From Perca fluviatilis (taxonomy: Eukaryota > Chordata > Actinopteri > Perciformes > Percidae): DNA of 64,000 nucleotides. The DNA lies in assembly GCF_010015445.1 (NCBI RefSeq), contig NC_053132.1, positions 33,382,501 through 33,446,500 on the forward strand, written 5' to 3'. The position numbers were made by a program, and so were the translations under genes. Below the pieces are notes generated by a model that saw nothing but the letters and a program-made list of their open reading frames with translations, ran no database searches and had not been told where the DNA came from. Positions 1 through 12,360 of the stretch are shown here, one piece after another (position 1 is the stretch's first letter; every line of letters starts with the position of its first letter).

Positions 1-412
1 TTCGTAGAGCGGGTCTTGGCGTGGCCATACTGGGATTCGTAATTTTGCATCCCGGTCAGGACCGGACAAGTGGGAGGCGCAGTGCACCGTGTGCAAAGCT
101 GGCACATTTGTTTCAGTGTCTTTATTATTTATTTTATTACATTGAAAAGGTATTAAGAGATATTTTGTTGAAGCTGGATTTTCTAACACAAAAGAGGTCA
201 TATTTAGAACATTATTTCATATTATTTATTTATTTTAAAAGAGAGCTATTATTTTGTTGCAGGTTGTTACAGATTTTATTTTATTACAGAAGTTATTTTT
301 GCACCATTGAGGCATAATAAAGCATGGTCATTAACCTCTGAGAAGCCTGTCTGAATTTGCCTCGAGGCCGGGCCGAGTGTCCTCTTTTTTGGAAATCAAA
401 ATATGGTCACCC
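1..412. repeat. hAT-like element end, cut by window edge
   Basis: The right edge reads ATATGGTCACCCTAG. In reverse this resembles the GGGTGACCATA terminus followed by an AAAAGAGGAC stretch that is common at the ends of fish hAT elements. Around 65-110 a frame reads KWEAQCTVCKAG, which resembles half of a BED zinc finger (the DNA-binding domain of hAT transposases). The rest of the element lies outside the window, so family membership is inferred. Confidence 0.4.
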
Positions 413-1254
413 TAGTCAACCGTCAACGGTAATCACTTCAGGCTCAGGGGCTATAGTTATTAGTAACTTGCTAACTTAACTTTGCTGCTGGAGGTCTTGC
501 TGTGGGATTAACTGTATTAACAAACCGTAGAAATGCCACGACCACACAGCTGTGAAATCTCCCTGAATGTCATTTATCAGAGTCTGGTTGTTACCCTTGT
601 CCACGGCAATCTCCTCTACTCCATATCTTTATAATGGAGCTAACCAGAGCTGCCTGAAGCTAACCGCTAACGGAGCTAATCACCGCTAATCACCGCTAAT
701 CACCGCTAACTGAGCCTTCAGTTTTTGTTCTCCGTGCCAGAATCCATTTTCTGTATTTATGGACTTAGACTCAGAGTTGTTTGAATGACATTGAATTGAG
801 TTGAATTCAGATAAGATCTTAAAGGTACAATATGTAACATTTCTGCATTAAAATGTATAAATTTATTAAGCAACTGTAGGAAGGCATTCGGAAATGTCAA
901 CAGATGAACGCATCAGCGCACACGGGGCAACAAGCGCCCGTTAATAAGCTCTTTAATTTAAAATGTTCAATGTGTTAACCTTTCCTGCTTGCTTCTTTTC
1001 CGACTGTGGTCAGAAAACCAGGGAGACTCATTACCTCCAGGGCTATAACATTAACATGGGCTATAACGTTATAACATGAATATCGTCAGGGTTAATATCC
1101 TGTTTCTGGTGAGACAGTGAATGAACTTGGCTTTCAGTCTGGGCTTTATTTCGGACACCGCACACACTGGGTACAAAACTTAAACTTATTCCACCAACTC
1201 TGCTCCGGTCGTATCTACAACACGTCTGCTTCCTCTTTCTCTATCTCTCTTCTG

Positions 1255-1256
<2 letters not shown>
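413..1256. other. No gene seen; unique-looking DNA with a possible MITE end
   Basis: I see no coding signal. At 819-822 a TTAA is followed by AGGTACAATATGTAACA, which looks like one end of a TTAA-targeting MITE. I did not find a matching inverted end downstream. Confidence 0.4.
661..710. repeat. Short tandem repeat, 10-bp unit
   Basis: A unit close to GCTAATCACC is repeated about four times. Confidence 0.75.
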
Positions 1257-1289
<33 letters not shown>

Positions 1290-1292
1290 GCA
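1257..1292. repeat. (CA)n microsatellite
   Basis: A CA tract ending in a few GCAC units. Confidence 0.95.
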
Positions 1293-1415
1293 CTGAGCTC
1301 TCTTAAAGGAGCCGCAGCACCTTTTTACAAGAAATGCCTTATCACGCTGATGTAACCGAGCCCGACCCAAATCCGACCATAATTTCTAAATATCTGTCCG
1401 AACCCGGCCCGGCCC

Positions 1416-1492
1416 GTCGGGTACCGTCTGGTACCATCGGGACCCGTCGGGACCCGTCGGGACCCGTCGGGATCCGTCGGGCTCGGTTCGGG
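1416..1492. repeat. GC-rich minisatellite, 10-bp unit
   Basis: Units close to GGGACCCGTC repeat about six times with point differences (GGTACC and GGATCC variants). Long frames on both strands here (Arg/Pro/Gly-rich) are a by-product of the repeat and are not called as genes. Confidence 0.8.
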
Positions 1493-1587
1493 TATCCGTG
1501 CCTTAACACACAAATGCGACTGACAGAGCGCCACAGGGAAGAGAAGGTGGAAGGTGAAGTACTGCTTACAATGTTTCTGTAAGTTAA

Positions 1588-2878
1588 AGGGGTGATAGAA
1601 TGCAAAACCGATTTTACCCTGTCATAGTTGAATAACGACAGTTCGGTGGGTAAATAGGACATACATAGAAGCTCAAAATCCCATTGACACCCCTTTACTA
1701 TGAAAATCTCATATTTTGAAACTGCCGCTGAAAACGGGCGAATCTCAACAAAGCTGGATGCTTACGTAAGAGAACGGTCATGCCCCAACATTTACATAGG
1801 CTACACAACTGACCTGAGATCAGGTAGTCTTCTGAATCTAGGTCGCGCAGATCTCTGCTATTCCATTACAAAATTCACTTCTGAAACTTCTTTATGCGAG
1901 AAATCAACTATGTAAAGCTCAAATATGGGCCGCTTTACGAAAATTGATGGCTAATGGCAAATTTGGTAAGACAGTGTCGGACTTTACGAGCTCCACAATC
2001 TGCCGGGACAGGCGGCGGCTGCCGGCCGGGTTTGCTGCCTTCTCTGTCGGCCTCTCCCCCTTCACAGACCCGCTGAGCTGAAGCTCTGTCAGGATCTCCC
2101 ACACAAGCTGCACTATGTAGGACTTTAGAAAAGAAGAAAGTTTTGAGGTTTTGCAAGGATATTGAAAATTAACCACAGTTGTAAATGCAGTGTTGCAGAC
2201 TGTACAACGGAATAGCCTACTGGCCCAGAGAAAAGTGTTTAGAACGAGTATATTGGACGAGTTGTGGATCTAACGCAGCGCTGCAGAGGCACTGGCAGAG
2301 CACAGGCTTGCAGGGGTTCACTCTCCTCTCCCAGCGCTTACTAGATAAAAAGGTGAGTTGTAATTCTTTGGTGAAGGTTTTTTTACGTTGCAAGAGTAAC
2401 ACTAGTTATAATGAAAGTGTCGACCTTTTTTATTTTGTCTCGGCTGTTTTAGCCGCTGCGCTCTCGCCTGGGCATGTAACAGACAGTGTGTCTGTGTTTG
2501 TGTGTGTGCGCTGTGCAGCGGCATGTGTGTGTGTGTCAGTGTGTGTGTGTCTGTGTTTCTGTGTGTGTGTGTTTTTGAAATATGAGACCTGCTGTTGTGT
2601 CTATAATGTGTGTGTATGGGGATTCGCTCAACCAATCAGCGTGTGTCTCTAATGTGTGTGTATGGGGATTTGCTCAACCAATCAGCGCGCAGCTCATCTA
2701 AATATTCATGAGCATACCATATTTGGAAGAAAAGCTGTCGTTCCAAATAGAGCCATTACACAGGGATGCATAAGGGACAAAAAAAATAGCACCTGGGCCA
2801 TTTTCAGCCCAACCAATATTACATACCCTATTAGGAGACCATAAGGAACAATGTGAAATACATAATTCTATCACCCCT
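1588..2878. mobile_element. Non-autonomous TTAA-flanked element (piggyBac-like), copy 1
   Basis: The element starts AGGGGTGATAGAAT immediately after TTAA (1584-1587). It ends with the exact inverse, ATTCTATCACCCCT, immediately before TTAA (2879-2882). Perfect short inverted ends with TTAA target duplications are typical of piggyBac-type elements. The interior has a GT-rich tract (about 2491-2573) and a block at 2620-2870 that recurs at about 53318-53583. No transposase frame is present, so it would depend on another element's enzyme. Confidence 0.85.
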
Positions 2879-2882
2879 TTAA

Positions 2883-4003
2883 TAACCAACTCTGCTTTTT
2901 CATTACAACGACCACTAGTGGTTGTTGAAATGATTGGAAGAGATCCTCGAGTTTAAATGAACAGCGAGTGATTGTTATTAAAGATGGCTCTGAATTAGTC
3001 ATCCAATCAATTTCTGTACATTCTGTACTCATGACGTTTGGTTTCCCATGATGATCGTGTAAATATGGTTTCAGAAGCTTTGAGAATCATTAGTATTGGT
3101 GACACAAATACACAATTTCATATTCAGATTTGTTATAAAAAGTGAATATCTGCACAAAATACCAGGAGCTCCTCCATTTGAGCCTGTCAGAAGTGAACAG
3201 CATGCTGACTAGCAGAATGACAGTGAAGTGTAAGTGTATTGGACAGGCATCGCTAAAATAGAAACTGCTGCCTCTCCAGTGACTTGTAGCCATTGTGTTA
3301 ACTGCAGTCTCTCTCTCAGGTGAATGATTTGCAGTGACACCAGCATTCTTTCTAGACCATAAGCTGCTCATGTTTTGGTTTAAAGCTTGCAATAAGTGAA
3401 TGACTCTGGATAGATCCTGGAATTAAAAGAACAGATGTTGCATCTAAATCAGGTGAGTATTGCAAGCATTGCAGTTTCCAGAGAACAAACACACTATAAA
3501 TTATCTTGGGGAATTAATTAGACCTGCCGTTTTCTTCTAATAGAACTCCAGATCAGGAAGAATAGCCCCTGCAATGCAGGAGCTAATGAGGATCCGACAT
3601 AAACAAACAAACAAATAATTCCATCTGGTGGAAATATATATTAGAATGTATGCATGTATATGTATTACAGAATTATTAGGTTCAAACACTAGACAATACT
3701 ACACATATGCATAACTCATCGCTCCAAACCCATTTCTACAGCTGAACCGTGTGGTGACCTAGGTCACTCTTCCTATCACTGCTCTTTCTATGCTGATTAC
3801 ACACTGCCAGCCTTGGTTCTAATAGCTCTTACCATACAGTCCCAGTCATTTGTATTCATACTATGTACATGAGTTGCTCCACAGGCCTTCAGAGGACGCT
3901 GCAGAGAGACGGAGTACTGATGCCTGCTTAACCTTACATAACAGACCCTGACCTGCTGGGGTGGGGGTGGGGAGCAAGAGACTGTGATTGCATGCAGCAA
4001 GCA

Positions 4004-4009
<6 letters not shown>
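2883..4009. other. No gene seen
   Basis: Mixed-composition DNA with a short AAAC repeat near 3600-3616 and no convincing coding frame. Confidence 0.5.

Positions 4010-4079
<70 letters not shown>
4010..4079. repeat. (GT)n microsatellite, about 35 units
   Basis: An uninterrupted GT tract. The Cys-Val or His-Thr frames through it are artefacts. Confidence 0.97.
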
Positions 4080-4080
<1 letters not shown>

Positions 4081-4845
4081 ACTTGTAAATGTGTGAAGTA
4101 TAGTGTTATTCATCTCCCACTGAGGATGCTTTTGAAGAGCAGCAACTACACCAAAAGATATGGAGTACTGATGCACTGTGTCAGTATGTAAAATGTGTCT
4201 CAGGTCCAAAGGTAGTCTGGATCAATAGAAGTATATTTCCAGGATTAAGTCCCTCACCTTCCGCTCTCTGTGTGTTTTGAAGATAGGGCCAAACAGTCAA
4301 GTTTTAAGCCTTGATTTAAAACATTTAAAATAACTGAGAGTTTGAGCAGACCTTCTGTTATTTTGTGGTTCCAGATGTGTGGTGCATAGAAACTGAACAC
4401 TTCTTTTCCAGGTTCAGTTTTAGCTTGTGGGGAAAATCAGCAGACCTGTTCCAGACCCAGACCCAACACAACATTGGTAGTCCCCAGAGAAGGAAAAGAA
4501 GTTGGTAATTTCAGGGTGCAGATTAGAACCCAAATGAAACGTAAGCAACTAAAATTGCTGAATGTTAGAACATTGTGTCAAATTGGTCGTTATTACTGTG
4601 ACTTATAAAGTGTCAGGTTTAGTTCCATCATAGTGTCATAAAGCGTTAGCTGCCGTTCAGTAGCTAGCTCAGAGATTATCTGATGTAGCAGGGGGTGTTT
4701 ACATTTTAGCCATGCACTTTATACGTGTCAAATTCTCTTTAGGGGCTGAGCCCCCCTAAAGGTCTGATCCTTGAATCGCCCCTGCCACATACGGTGATCT
4801 TAAACTTCATACAGTAGTAGGATGGATGAGCAGAGGGAGAAAGGA

Positions 4846-5078
4846 TTTTTATTTTATTTTGATTAGGACAATGCACATTAATCAACATTTCTGTAAATGC
4901 ACCAGTGTTAGTCACTTGGCTAATTTTCAACTGTAGTCCTAGTTGCATGCATGTCTTTATGGTGGGAAGAAACCGGAGCACCCAGAGAAAACCCACGCAA
5001 ACTCCACACAGAAAGGCCTGGGACGACCTGGGTTTGAACCCAGAACCTTAAGCACTAACCACTGAGCCACTGTGCTAC
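4846..5078 (-). mobile_element. tRNA-derived SINE
   Basis: Read on the minus strand from 5078, the head contains an A-box-like GTGGCTCAGTGGTTAGTGC and a good B-box, GGTTCAAACCC (the internal RNA polymerase III promoter). The familiar fish SINE body follows (GTTTGCGTGGGTTTTCTC, then GTGCTCCGGTTTC). It ends in an A-rich AATAAAATAAAA tail at 4846-4860. Confidence 0.8.
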
Positions 5079-5602
5079 GGGAGGGAGGGAGAGAGAAATG
5101 TTTGGAGTGCTTTTACCTGCTAGAGCCTGAGCCACATGTGCTCCTCTCCAACATATAACCTAGAAAGAGGACAGGCTACACAAACACACACATGGAGAGA
5201 GGAAAAGAGAGAGAGACAAGAGGAGGGGCTGAATAGATCCATGTAAATGCATACATAGGCTATGCACACATATACATATCTATACACCGATCTGAATACC
5301 TATTTGAGCTGCCCTTTACTATAGCAGTATGTTTGATCTCTCCATGCTCTGAGACAGGTGGTGGAGGAGCTCCAGTTAGCACAAAATTATAGTATAGTCA
5401 TTTGGTGCCATTAAGGCGGGCGTGTGTGTGGTCATCACAGAGTTGCTCATTTTCTGACAGCCTATATGATTAATAGCACCTTTCACTCCTTGGCCTGACA
5501 CGCTGCTTCCCTCCTGTTTTCTTTTCTTCCTCGGCTGGCCTGCCGTTTTGAGGATTACAGAAGTGACAGCAGAGGCAGGAGATAAACACACATGCATACA
5601 CA

Positions 5603-5733
5603 AACACACACACACACACACACACATACAGACCAGATGCACACATGCACAAACACAGATATACTAACACCAAATTATGGAAATATATTTAAAGATTACT
5701 GTGCAGACATGTGCAAGCAAACACTGAAGGCTT

Positions 5734-5811
<78 letters not shown>
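5603..5811. repeat. Two (CA)n microsatellites
   Basis: A short CA tract lies at about 5603-5627 and a long one at 5737-5811, separated by unique sequence. Confidence 0.95.
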
Positions 5812-5813
<2 letters not shown>

Positions 5814-8800
5814 AAACAGTCAGACACGCATAGTGTAGGTAATCACCTACGGATTCAGTGCAAACTGGAGCAAGCCAGGACTCGTCAAGGTCTTGTACTT
5901 TCCACATGCTGTGTCCTTGGATAAAACAGTAAAAATCAATAAGAAGACAAGTAGACATGCGGGTTGTGTTGAAGTACAAACTCTCACCCTTAACCACAGG
6001 GACACTGGTTCAACTCCCGACAGCACTGCCTCCAACTTGGCTAGGCACTATAATGTACACATCTGACAGTGTTTGTAGTGGGAAAACAGAAATGGGACAT
6101 ACACTGAATGCAAACAATGTATTCATAAAACATTGTAAGGCTAAAAGGTTATTTATTTTTTTGCTAAGGGGGTTAGGCTGTAGCAGCATAGCTTGTTGAT
6201 GTAAACATCGTACCTCTGCCATAGCTATGGTTAAGCTTTACTGCAGCTTTTTTTTTAGCTTAAGTAAAGCTTGTAGGTTGGGTTACAAAGATACCATGTA
6301 GAGACCACAATAACTGTGATTGATTAGTTTGGGCTACTTGTGTTTTCTCCTTTAAGTGGAGATTGTTGAGTGCCATACTTTCGATCCATGCATGAGCATG
6401 TGAAAACCCTGTGGGACTCACAACTTTATCTGCAATTTTCAAGCAATGTTGCCATTTGGGATCAGCGTGATAGTGCCTGTAAGCCACTTTTGGGCTCCTC
6501 TCAGTGAACATGGTTACTTCGGCTGCTGCACAGCAGTAACATCCTATTTAGTAGTGAGACAAAGTCAGCCTTCCACTTAGGGTTGTTGTGGGGCTAACAA
6601 CGGGTGAAATCTGACACTGGACTATAAATGAAAACCTGCAGTGGTGTAGGTATCAATGGTTAGATTGCTGTTACCACCGCTGAAACCAATGCATCAAGTA
6701 TGAATTCAGCTTAAGAGTAGCTCCTAACTAGCCTCCTAAAATGCTTCTTTGTCTTTATGTAACTGTAGTGCATTTTAGCTGAAAAAGACTTACAAAACTA
6801 TATAAAAGTACAATCCACAGGGAAACAATGGTTTATTGAAATTATGGCTGGTGCTACACATGCAACACATGTCCAAACAACTGGAGTAATGTGATGCCGT
6901 CTGTTAAAACCAGTAAGAAGCCTGGCCAACACTGCCCATTTTTATGTGAATTAAGCATGTGTTCTGATTTCACCCCGCCCCTCAAAGAATCAGAATCAAG
7001 AATCATTACGAACCGTTATCTAGAAGGCTCAAAAGGCTGTAACTTTATTTTTAGTCGAAAATGAGTTAATGATATTTTGGGACATTCAAGACATCCTTTA
7101 TCATGTGGATAAGTATCTTGAGTCAATTTGTTGTTTTTTTGAGAAAATAATGGGTTGTCTTAATAGTAACTACCAAAAGCCAAGGAGAAACCAAGGCAGA
7201 ACATCGTAACACCAGTTATCGCTCTTTGACTTTGTTTTGGAACGCAGGGTACAGGGTAGCAATAAGTAGATGGCTATAAGTAATTATAAATCATCAAAAA
7301 TATATGCCATGATCACTAGATTTTATACAGGTGTTACTATGATTTTGTTAAATGGTGACCAGCAACCAAATATTGATAATGTGGAAGCTACTGCCTTTTG
7401 CCTTGGCGTGACTTGTCACTTTTTGCAGACAATACAAAGGCTCCAACTCCAAACGTGCCACGCTCAGCGCAGAACAGATGCTACTGGTTTTGTAGCATTG
7501 TGTGACTATGCAGCGCTCCCATTACAAATTATGTTTTTTTTTTCCATCGACCAATCGATTGGTTGAAGAATAGGTTGAATTTCAGTCAACTAAGATTTTC
7601 TTTGGTTAAATACAGCCCTATCTTTGAGCTTCAGCTGTGACTACACCAGTTAGAACTAAAAACTGGCCTTATCTAGTTAATAAATGTACTTTGGCTAAGA
7701 TGCATCCTCAAATTTGAGCCTGACAACAGCCTATAAATCAGAAACACCAGTGCATGCATATTCATAACGAAAAACATAAGCCTCAAAGAACAACTTGATG
7801 TCAGTATGCCCCCATGAAAACTTCCTCTCATCCACAATCTCCAATAAACTCGGAGAAGAGCAATTAGAAATCCCTCCACTGATGATTATTCATCACGGCC
7901 CATGCAAACGTTGATGGTGTGGAAGTGCTGGTGTAATTGAAGATGAAGGGTCGGGCATAAATCCTGCCGCTGAGATAATGAGTGAATTCGGAGCAGATCC
8001 ATTCATCTCAATGATCCCCATCTCCAACCATGATGGATCACTGCTGGATCCCTCACTGGCCAATCATAAATCACTGCACAAGCCTTGGCCAACCAAAGCT
8101 ACTCTCTGAGGTTTATCAGGTGGGTTAGTTAACTTAACTTAACAGCAGGAAACTCTGAAGTGTTCAAGTTGAAGATTACTAACTGAGCCGTGTCTGTTTT
8201 GTGTTTGCAGGTTTTCAGCTGTGAGCGGGTTGGCTGGAAGTTTGCAGAAGGTGAGGTAAAGTGATTTTGAACATACTGGACTTCCAGGCTCTGCCATCAA
8301 TCAGGAAAACAGAGAGAGAAAAAATAGAGGGAGCCAAACACGGTGAAATGAAAGGGAGGCAGAGAAAGAGATCTATGGAAGGCACAAACATCAACAGCTC
8401 TGTATTAATCTCACTTTCCTCCCCAAAACGCCAACAAGCCCTTCAAGGTCATCCTCCAATCACATCTCAGACAGCTCAGGCATTCCCATTGGAACACGCC
8501 TCAGCAAACTGACGAGACTTTGCAGGGCGTCACAAATCTCTGCCCCCCCCCAAATCCCTCCCACCCGCCCACCCTGCAAATGCTCCAGTGTCCATTACAG
8601 GGACGATGTGGCCGGTAACAAGCGCAGAGTGTCTGACCTCTGTGATCTAATGAGCTGTGTGTCACCGTTAAATGTGTCCCCGGTGCCCTGCTCAGGGCCG
8701 GCACTCCCCTGAAGGAGGGGTCCTGACTAATGTGATTCATGGGAGTGTCCGAGGCTGACTGCTGGTCAATATCAACAGCAGAGCACCTGCTCCTATGTTC

Positions 8801-10023
8801 AGGCAGCTCTATAAAACCCAATGAACCATATGACACAGCATGACAATATGGCATGCTGTGTCACACCTTGTGACAACCAATTTCTAATCATCACAAGATA
8901 AATAATGGTCAATTTTGTGATAATATTATTTGCAGATGTGTGTGGTGTCAATTTGTGCACACTCATATGTGTACACATATACGACAACATATTAGGACGA
9001 TTGTAGGTAAAAATAATAATAATTACAGATGGGGTAATATTCAGAGCAAAAAATTAAAGTGGTAAATGTAAGAGAAAAAATCAGTAAAATAGTGTCATGT
9101 TTTTTTTTGTTATTATGTCCTGCTGTACCACAAATCCCATTTGAACAGACCGTAGATGTAACGACCCATATCCTTGCATCTGCCTTGAATCGATGCACAA
9201 AAGATATCACCTCATCCAAATATGTACGTTGTTTTCATCTGAATAGGCCCTATTCACAGCAATGTCTCCTCAAAGTATGGAAGCTTATGATCATATGTGA
9301 AAATATGTTATTCTGGGTTAAAATCATGTATATTTCCTTGTTACTAAATACGATTGCAAAGTATAATTTTTTTAGGTCATCTACTATAGGCATAATACAC
9401 AGCAATGTTTTTCCTTGAAAAAAAAAGAAATGTTTTTTTTCTCGTAAAATTTTGAGAATATTCAAATAAATTTACAACGTTTTCTCCCAGGATATTATCC
9501 CTCTCCCCTGGCTTTTTAACCTACAATGGCCTTAATAAGCTGTTTAATTCATATCCACACAAATCTCTAAATGTGCAATGTACATATGTAGAAGCATAGG
9601 CGAAGGTTTCGGGAGGACGCTGGTGAAAAGTCCCCCCAATTGCGGACCCAGACACCATTCTATCCGGACCCGGACCTGAAACTGATAAATTAGTGAGAAT
9701 GATTACATTTTGATGGAGCGTTTCTAGCCTTTTGGGCACTGGTTTAGCAGCCCAGGAAACTCACAGACCAATTGTATGATCTCATGTGATGCTACTCACC
9801 CCATCAAATCTTTACATTGTGACTCGAGTTAGTGAGATACACAATCACTGGGAGAGACAAGACAAGAGACAACAGTCGGAGAATTAAGTTTCAGAGAAAA
9901 GTAATATCACGTCATGCTCTAAAAGAGAAAAACAGACCGCAAAAACAGAGCTTTTAATCCACAATGGACTCTTACATGTTCATTCTTCCCACCGGTAACT
10001 CAAAGCCAGTGTGTCAGTAGGCA

Positions 10024-10027
<4 letters not shown>
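5812..10027. other. No gene seen; possible conserved non-coding stretch
   Basis: About 4.2 kb without recognisable coding or repeat structure. The part at 7640-8110 is even in composition and rich in homeodomain-style ATTA/TAAT cores and CCAATCA, which can mark an enhancer, but this is only an impression. Confidence 0.35.
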
Positions 10028-10110
<83 letters not shown>

Positions 10111-10120
10111 ATATATATAT
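10028..10120. repeat. (TA)n microsatellite
   Basis: A long uninterrupted TA tract. Confidence 0.97.
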
Positions 10121-11124
10121 TTGGACTGTCAATGTTAATAAGGGTTTACCAAATATGATTAATTGAAAAAAATGTACGCGCTCTTTTTTTACCGCAAAGT
10201 AAGCATTTGATCAAGTTTGACCCCAAGCTCTTCCTGTTATCGCAGCACGGATGGTTAAACATCGTGTGATTCGTGTGGCTCGGCAAACGTGACTAAACGA
10301 TGAGAGAGGAGACGGTGCCCGATCTGCTGAACGGCATGTTTCCAGATGAAAGTTTTGAAGTTGTGTCCACTTTTTGCAGTGATAACTTTTCCTTCCACCA
10401 AAGCATGGCAAGTTTGAAATACTATCTTTGGGCGAAACCCATTTTTGCTGATGTTAGCAGAGATGCTAATGCTGAGACAGGGTCAACAAACCGTGCTCGT
10501 CAAATGACACTGGTGGAGTGCAGCCGGGGCAAGTTGGTCAACAAAACGACAACAGCAAAGCTAACTAGTGCAATCGCTAAATGGGTCGCTACAGACTGCT
10601 GGCCCATCAACATAGTTCTGGACCGGGGTCTTCAACACCCCATTCAGATCGCCACAGGCGACCCATCATACAAGCTACTTTCGAGGGGAACTAATCTTAC
10701 AAGAATACATGAACTGTACGACGCTGAAAAAGCTATGAAAGTGAGGCAGTTGGCAGAAGGTACTTTTATCGGAGTGTCTATTTGCACCCCCGGTACGAAT
10801 AGCCTCGGCCACACAGCTGAGCTATTTACACCCTGTGACGTAACAACAAAAAAACGTTGCTCGCGTGCACCGAAATCATGGCGGACGTTCATCTTCCATG
10901 ACCGCAGAAACTGGCATATTAGGGAAGTTTTGTCTCTAAAGTTTATAACAATTGAATTTCTAGCGGAAAATGGATACTATAGTTGCGCTTTCTGTCTTCA
11001 GTGAAAGCATACAACCGTTAGTTTGTTAGGTAGTACCTATTTTTTTGTATACAGTATGGTTACCTAGCAACCGAGGCTTGAAGAAACCAAGTGGTAAACA
11101 GTTGTCCAACTTCCTGAAAGAACT

Positions 11125-11200
11125 GCTAGGTGAGTGGTTAGTGCACTTACCTTTGGTATGAGAGTTTGGAGTTTGATTCCCCTGTGTGGTGACTTATTTT
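11125..11200 (+). repeat. tRNA-like (SINE head) segment
   Basis: An A-box-like TAGGTGAGTGGTTAGTGC is followed about 35 bases later by a B-box-like AGTTTGATTCC. The spacing suits a pol III promoter. It lies inside the hAT-type element; I cannot tell whether it is a SINE insertion or an ancestral part of the element. Confidence 0.5.
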
Positions 11201-11454
11201 TTTAAATTTGGATTGGATAATTTGCATGCAATTGCGCAAGTCAGGACCCGCGAACGCAAAATTTTTTTTTTTGCAGGGTGGTAGGGGAAGACTCATGAAT
11301 ATGCCTGCTCTGGTTGGGTTGGTTAGGTTTAGGCAAGAGGAGTGGGATGGTTATGGTTAGGGTACGAATGTCAGGGCGATAATATTCCAAAAAGGTGTAA
11401 TACATGAGTAGTATGGATAACTGTGTGTAAATATATGCCAAGGTACTGTAAATG

Positions 11455-11716
11455 CACAGGGGTGCAAATAGCATACACTGCTAATTGTACCAGGGGTGCA
11501 AATAGCATACACTTCTAATTGTACCAGGGGTGCAAATAAACACACTTATTGCACCAGGGTACAAATAGCATACTGCTAATTGTACCAGGGTGCAAATAGC
11601 ATACACTGCAATGTACCAGGTGCAAATAAAATACACCAGGGTACAAATAGCATACTGCTAATTGTACCAGGGGTGCAAATAGCATACACTGCTAATTGTA
11701 CCAGGGGTGCAAATAG
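11455..11716. repeat. Minisatellite built from the hAT element's own terminus
   Basis: A unit of about 34 bases containing GTACCAGGGGTGCAAATAGC is repeated about seven times, with shortened variants. The core is the element's right terminal repeat, so the array looks like amplification of a transposon end. Confidence 0.85.
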
Positions 11717-11808
11717 CCTCACTCTACTTTTATTGCACTTAATGGAGACCACTGGACATCACGTCACAAGCAGGTGCAGGTGTAAGCTGGCCCATATAGC
11801 AAAAAGGT

Positions 11809-12308
11809 ACACAGCAGCAGTTCATGTGGACCAGACTCTAACTCCAGTCTACACAGCAGCAGTTCATGTGGACCAGACTCTAATTTCAGTCTACACAGCA
11901 GCAGTTCATGCGGACCAGACTCTAACTACAGTCTACACAGCAGCAGTTCATGTAGACCAGACTCTAACTCCAGTCTAAACAGCAGCAGTTCATGTGGACC
12001 AGACTCTAACTCCAGTCTACACAGCAGCAGTTCATGTGGACCAGACTCTAACTACAGTCTACACAGCAGCAGTTCATGTGATCCAGACTCTAACTCCAGT
12101 CTACACAGCAGCAGTTCATGTGGACCAGACTCTAACTCCAGTCTACACAGCAGCAGTTCATGCGGACCAGACTCTAACTACAGTCTACACAGCAGCAGTT
12201 CATGTAGACCAGACTCTAACTACAGTCTAAACAGCAGCAGTTCATGTGGACCAGACTCTAACTCCAGTCTATACAGCAGCAGTTCATGTGGACAAGACTC
12301 TAACTCCA
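11809..12308. repeat. 42-bp minisatellite, 12 copies
   Basis: The repeats start every 42 bases from 11809 with ACACAGCAGCAGTTCATG and differ by one to three substitutions. Because 42 is a multiple of three and the unit has no stop in one frame, the array is open there (14-residue repeat with core AAVHVDQTL). There is no start context, no flanking exon and no sign of selection, so I do not call a gene. Confidence 0.93.
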
Positions 12309-12360
12309 TGAACCAATTGGTTAAACACAGCCACCAGGTATGAAAACACATGATTGCTTA

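Larger units (their letters stand above)
10770..11725. mobile_element. Non-autonomous hAT-type element inside the hAT fossil
   Basis: ACTTTTAT occurs at 10762-10769 and again at 11726-11733, an exact 8-bp target duplication as made by hAT elements. The left end reads CGGAGTGTCTATTTGCACC and the right end, reversed, AGAGTGAGGCTATTTGCACC, so the termini are imperfect inverted repeats. There is no transposase. It carries a tRNA-like segment (11125-11200) and a right end expanded into a tandem array (11455-11716). Confidence 0.85.
10300..11790 (+). pseudogene. hAT (ZBED-type) transposase N-terminal fossil, split by an insertion
   Basis: The frame from 10300 contains a stretch typical of teleost ZBED/hAT transposases: the TLVEC motif, AKWVATDCWPINIV, DRGLQ, ATGDPSYKL, RIHELYDAEKA. 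It breaks off at 10769. After the inserted element (10770-11725) the same frame resumes at 11734 with LNGDHWTS, the next conserved block of the family, before a stop near 11790. Upstream, the BED-finger tail has lost both terminal zinc ligands: the usual KYHLNAKH-like segment reads KYYLWAKP. The catalytic RNase H-like core and the dimerisation domain are absent. A real family member is several hundred residues longer, so this is a dead fragment. Confidence 0.8.

Noticed and set aside
1325..1662. Arg/Pro/Gly-rich frames on both strands
   Set aside because: They arise from the 10-base GC-rich minisatellite.
3988..4209. Open frames of Cys-Val, His-Thr or Val-Cys repeats through GT/CA tracts (also at 5600-5900, 17886-18212, 24246-24475, 48143-48463 and 49983-50289)
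   Set aside because: They are translations of dinucleotide repeats, which lack stops in most frames; no flanking coding signal.
11125..11200. Functional tRNA gene
   Set aside because: A- and B-box-like motifs are present but no cloverleaf acceptor stem pairs convincingly; it is SINE-like or part of the hAT-type element.
11809..12308. CRISPR-like array
   Set aside because: Units are contiguous with no unique spacers; this is a simple minisatellite in a vertebrate genome.
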